Positions 32,845 to 35,474 of a stretch of 35,474 nucleotides of DNA are shown in pieces. The notes beneath the pieces are model-generated. The model made no database searches, was not told where the DNA came from, and saw nothing but the letters and a program-made list of their open reading frames with translations. Made by a program: the position numbers and the translations under genes. The stretch's first letter is position 1. Every line of letters begins with the position of its first letter. The DNA comes from Bacillota bacterium (GTDB lineage Bacteria > Bacillota > Clostridia > Lachnospirales > Lachnospiraceae), in the NCBI GenBank assembly GCA_023387655.1, contig JAEWHR010000013.1, positions 1 through 35,474 on the forward strand. Direction: 5' to 3'.

Positions 32845-33348
32845 ATGAAATTATCTGTTGGAGTAGAGTATGCAATACATTGCTTATTATATATGGTGAA
32901 CATTGAGAATGGAAAATCAGTAGGAATTAAAGATTTATCAACTTTTCAAGGAATATCGGAAACTTATTTATCAAAAGTATTTACAAAATTAAGTAAAGCT
33001 GGAATTGTGAAGTCTGTCCCTGGTGCAAAAGGAGGATATGAACTGGCGCGTGATGCGAAAGAAATTACATTTTGGGATATTGTTGAAGCTGTTGAAGGAA
33101 GTGAAAGTTTTTTTCAATGTGCGGAAATTAGAAGGAATAATGTATTATTGGATAAAGATAATCTGCCTGACACACATACAAAATGTCCTTGTTTAATAAA
33201 AGTGGTTATGCTTGAGGCTGAAAATGAAATGAAAAAATACTTAAGTAAAAAAACTCTAGCGTGGCTACACAATGAGGTATATGGTAATATACTTTCTGAA
33301 GATATGGTAAATGCAACTAACGAATGGTTTGATAATAGAATTAAATAA
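32845..33348 (+). CDS. Rrf2-family transcriptional regulator
   Basis: A 167-residue winged-helix regulator. The N-terminal half is typical (MKLSVGVEYAIHCLLYM, ISETYLSKVFTKLSKAGIV, VPGAKGGYELARD). Cysteines in FFQCAEIRRN and TKCPCLIK could hold an iron-sulfur cluster as in IscR and NsrR, although their spacing (C, about 24 residues, C-P-C) is not that of either. Targets of such proteins include redox, nitric oxide and cysteine stress genes. ATG 32845 follows AAGGAG by seven bases; the frame is open 14 codons further upstream without a ribosome binding site. It is divergent from the flavoprotein gene and lies next to a repeat pair that is probably its operator. Confidence 0.88.
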   Translation: MKLSVGVEYAIHCLLYMVNIENGKSVGIKDLSTFQGISETYLSKVFTKLSKAGIVKSVPGAKGGYELARDAKEITFWDIVEAVEGSESFFQCAEIRRNNVLLDKDNLPDTHTKCPCLIKVVMLEAENEMKKYLSKKTLAWLHNEVYGNILSEDMVNATNEWFDNRIK

Positions 33349-33416
33349 AAATTTTTATGGCTAAAGAATAGTCATTCCTTCTGCCTTTTAGCTAAAATCA
33401 TTTCATGAAGCATTAT

Positions 33417-33445
33417 TTGACTTATACTACCATTGAATATATAAT
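33417..33445 (+). promoter_or_regulatory. Near-consensus promoter of the secreted YusW-like gene
   Basis: TTGACT at 33417-33422 and TATAAT at 33440-33445 have a 17-base spacer, the best vegetative promoter in the window. The start codon follows 40 bases downstream, with AAAGGAG before it. Confidence 0.8.
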
Positions 33446-33484
33446 TCGAATATATTACAATAGTTTTATACAAAGGAGATTACT

Positions 33485-34426
33485 ATGAGATTAAATAAAT
33501 TTAAAGGTGCTGTATTTGCATCAGTTATTGTATTATCAATTGGAGCAATCGCAGTAAAAGCGGCTCCTTCTTCAGAGAAACAAAGAGGAGCGTCCACCGA
33601 AAAAACAACAGAAAGCACAAATGTTACATCAACAGTAACACCTACAGTAGTACCTACAACGACGATTACGCTAACTCCAGAGAACACAACTACGAGTACT
33701 AATGAAAGTACATCAAAAGTCACACCAATAGTTGTATCATCTACAAAATACAAAGAGGTTACTTTATTAACCAAGGAAGATATTAAGGAGTTAACGGGTT
33801 TTGAAGTAACATCTAAGAATGTTTTTTCAATATACAAGCAATTAAAGAAATCCTCTACATGGAAAGCAGCAGGTTATAGTGAAAGCGATGCAGAATTAAT
33901 TGCATCTCGTTTTAAAAATAGCTATAATCAATCAATTGGGATATTAAAAAAACTAGCAAAGAATAGTAAATTAAATCTTAAGGTTGTAGTGATTGAGAAA
34001 CCAAATTATCAAAGTGCTAGCATTGGTGTCTCTGGATATAATTCAGACAAGGAAAATACAAAGCCAAGTGAGGACAAAGAAGGAAATACTAACACAGGAG
34101 CTACTACAACACCAGAAGCTAAAACGTTAAAAGAATTAGAGGTTAACATTAACTATAAAAATGGTAGCATTGAACTTGAATATAGCGTAAAATCAGATGG
34201 CAGTATAAAAGCAGAGTATCAAAATGATTTTACAAAGGAAGATTTAAAAGGAAATGCTGCGCAAGAAAAGATTGAAGAAATTTTAAAAGGTTTAGATATG
34301 AAAGAAAATAATCAAGAAATGATCGAAAGCCATATTTTAAGTAAATTAAACTTAGAAAAAGGATATAAACAATTTCAATTTGAAGCAAGTTACAATGACG
34401 GAAAAGAAATTGAATTCGAGTTGTAG
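33485..34426 (+). CDS. Secreted YusW-like protein
   Basis: A 313-residue exported protein. Residues 1-26 are a signal peptide (basic start, AVFASVIVLSIGAIA core, likely cut after AVKA). Residues 30-85 are a Thr/Ser-rich linker with many TTT and ST pairs, suited to O-glycosylation or a wall-spanning role. A helical middle part (ITKEDIKELTGFEV, STWKAAGYSESDAELIASRF) follows, then a second Ser/Thr/Glu linker near 185-215. The C-terminal 100 residues resemble YusW-like domains: ELEVNINYKNGSIELEYSV, then LKGNAAQEKIEEILKGLDM and a final ASYNDGKEIEFEL strand. The function of the family is unknown. There is no sortase motif or lipobox. Confidence 0.75.
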   Translation: MRLNKFKGAVFASVIVLSIGAIAVKAAPSSEKQRGASTEKTTESTNVTSTVTPTVVPTTTITLTPENTTTSTNESTSKVTPIVVSSTKYKEVTLLTKEDIKELTGFEVTSKNVFSIYKQLKKSSTWKAAGYSESDAELIASRFKNSYNQSIGILKKLAKNSKLNLKVVVIEKPNYQSASIGVSGYNSDKENTKPSEDKEGNTNTGATTTPEAKTLKELEVNINYKNGSIELEYSVKSDGSIKAEYQNDFTKEDLKGNAAQEKIEEILKGLDMKENNQEMIESHILSKLNLEKGYKQFQFEASYNDGKEIEFEL

Positions 34427-34447
34427 ATTTTAATATAATTAAATGAG

Positions 34448-34509
34448 GAAGCTATTACAAAGTAGGTATTTATAGGAATACTAAAATACTACTTGTAATA
34501 GCTTCTTTT
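34448..34509 (+). terminator. Terminator of the YusW-like gene
   Basis: GAAGCTATTACAAAGTAG from 34448 pairs with CTACTTGTAATAGCTTC ending at 34504, with an extended loop that also has some pairing, followed by five T. The remaining bases up to 34786 hold no gene and no structure I can name. Confidence 0.8.
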
Positions 34510-34786
34510 TCGGCTCTGTGTCAAAGTCTTGTAGTATGATTGTTTTTATAATCTTGCTTCATTACTGGATATAGAGCTTCTTTTTTCGGCTCATTTAAAA
34601 GTTGGAGTAATATTTAAAAGTCAGCTTTAAAAGAAAGAAAAGATAGAAAAATTCGACTAAAGATAAAAGTAAAAAAATGTTTACGGAAGATAAAATTTGA
34701 GATATTCTATAGCAAAGGGGAAAAAGGAATTGTTAGCACTTAAAACATCTCATTATGAATACACAAAATGAAAGGTCATTACAAAA

Positions 34787-35131
34787 ATGAAACAACGATC
34801 AGAAGTAATTAACTATTGTTCCAATTTAAAAGACATCTACGAAGACTATCCGTTTCACGATGCAAACTGGACTGTAATGCGGCATAAGCAAAATAAGAAA
34901 GTATTTGCATGGATTTATGAAAAAGACGGTTACATTTGGGTTAATGTAAAGTGTAATCCGGAATCAAGGGACTTCTTTCGAGCGGCATTTCCATCGGTAG
35001 TTCCAGCTTATCATTTAAATAAGGTGCACTGGAACTCCATAATTTTAGATGGAACTGTTCCAGAAGACGATATTGAAAGGATGATAGAGGAAAGTTATGA
35101 ACTTACAAAAGGACGAAAAAAGAAGAAATAG
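34787..35131 (+). CDS. MmcQ/YjbR-family protein
   Basis: A 114-residue protein of the YjbR/MmcQ fold (double-wing, DNA-binding-like). Typical parts are EVINYCSNLKDIYEDYPF, the VMRHKQNKKVFAWI strand pair, WVNVKCNPESRDFFRAAFP, and VPAYHLNKVHWNSIILDG with the conserved H-N-K-x-H-W. The C-terminus is a helix ending in a lysine cluster. A cellular role is not known. GAAAGG lies 11 bases before the ATG. The next gene overlaps its last 35 bases in another frame, so the two are coupled. Confidence 0.9.
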   Translation: MKQRSEVINYCSNLKDIYEDYPFHDANWTVMRHKQNKKVFAWIYEKDGYIWVNVKCNPESRDFFRAAFPSVVPAYHLNKVHWNSIILDGTVPEDDIERMIEESYELTKGRKKKK

Positions 35132-35474
35132 AATAAAATATGCAGTGGGATGTATCATACTGCTCATTCTTGAGGTTCTGATTGCACTATTTGTACATGA
35201 TAACTTTATACGTCCATATCTGGGTGATGTATTGGTAGTTGTTGTACTCTATACTGCAATACGAGCAATAATTCCAGACCAATATTCCTTACTGCCATTA
35301 TATCTATTTATCTTTGCTGCAGGAGTGGAGTTTTCGCAGTATTTTAAACTGGTACAGGTGTTAGGATTACATAATATTACTCTAATTCGAATAATCCTAG
35401 GCTCAACTTTTGATTGGAAGGATATCTTGTGTTATGGAGTTGGGTGTGCAATCCTAGGAGTATATGAATGGGTG
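35097..35474 (+). CDS. DUF2809 membrane protein, cut by the window edge
   Basis: The frame from ATG 35097 is open to the last base (126 codons, no stop), so the gene continues beyond the window. AGAGGAAAG lies just before the ATG. A basic N-terminus (KDEKRRNRIKYAV) is followed by hydrophobic segments (GCIILLILEVLIALFV, LGDVLVVVVLYTAIRAII, LPLYLFIFAAGVEFSQYF, then GSTFDWKDILCYGVGCAILG). The GDVLVV and GSTFDWKDILCY patterns are those of the DUF2809 family of small four-helix membrane proteins of unknown function. It overlaps the YjbR-family gene by 35 bases. Confidence 0.8.
   Translation, partial: MNLQKDEKRRNRIKYAVGCIILLILEVLIALFVHDNFIRPYLGDVLVVVVLYTAIRAIIPDQYSLLPLYLFIFAAGVEFSQYFKLVQVLGLHNITLIRIILGSTFDWKDILCYGVGCAILGVYEWV

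Overview
The window looks like a chromosome segment of a low-GC, anaerobic Firmicute, most likely a Lachnospiraceae / Lachnoclostridium-type clostridium. This is inferred from the AT-rich sequence, near-perfect Shine-Dalgarno boxes, use of TTG and GTG starts, an SDR-type UxuB in a glucuronate operon, an oleate hydratase and a two-gene YeeE/YedE pair. No rRNA, tRNA, CRISPR array or intact transposase or integrase was seen.

Left half (1 to about 17,500) is accessory DNA. It opens with terminator hairpins and the last 29 codons of a serine-recombinase-like gene. A tight seven-gene plus-strand operon (955-10702) follows: a WYL-domain regulator, a short and a long dynamin-like GTPase, a small protein with a glycine-rich hydrophobic tail, a 1100-residue HerA/DUF87-type ATPase with an internal glycine-zipper segment, a small HNH/Endo VII-superfamily nuclease with a W-H-E motif, and a DUF6985-like protein. 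Genes touch, overlap or are at most 19 bases apart, so they are probably co-transcribed. After it come a hairpin, a perfect 32-bp palindrome, a direct repeat, a frameshifted gene, a DUF4116-repeat plus metallophosphoesterase protein, two hypothetical genes (one with a degenerate HNH-like zinc knuckle) and a 500-bp gene-poor stretch.

Right half (17,700 to 35,474) is mostly housekeeping or metabolic. An AraC-family regulator diverges from a glucuronide operon (GPH-family transporter, uxuA, uxuB, beta-glucuronidase) that would import glucuronides, release glucuronate and carry fructuronate to 2-keto-3-deoxygluconate; uxaC, kdgK and kdgA are not here. Then come an oleate hydratase with an extra N-terminal membrane segment, an orphan PemK/MazF-type protein, a glyoxalase-fold protein, DNA topoisomerase III, two YeeE/YedE membrane proteins, a flavin-binding protein divergent from an Rrf2 regulator, a secreted YusW-like protein, a YjbR-family protein, and a DUF2809 membrane protein cut by the window edge.

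The best candidate for an undescribed system is the 955-10702 operon. It joins paired dynamin-like GTPases (membrane remodelling, known in the Eleos/LeoABC anti-phage context) to a HerA-like DNA motor and a dedicated nuclease under a WYL regulator, a regulator class common in defence islands. I know of no named system with this gene set. The anti-phage reading is inference; a toxin-export/immunity reading is also open.
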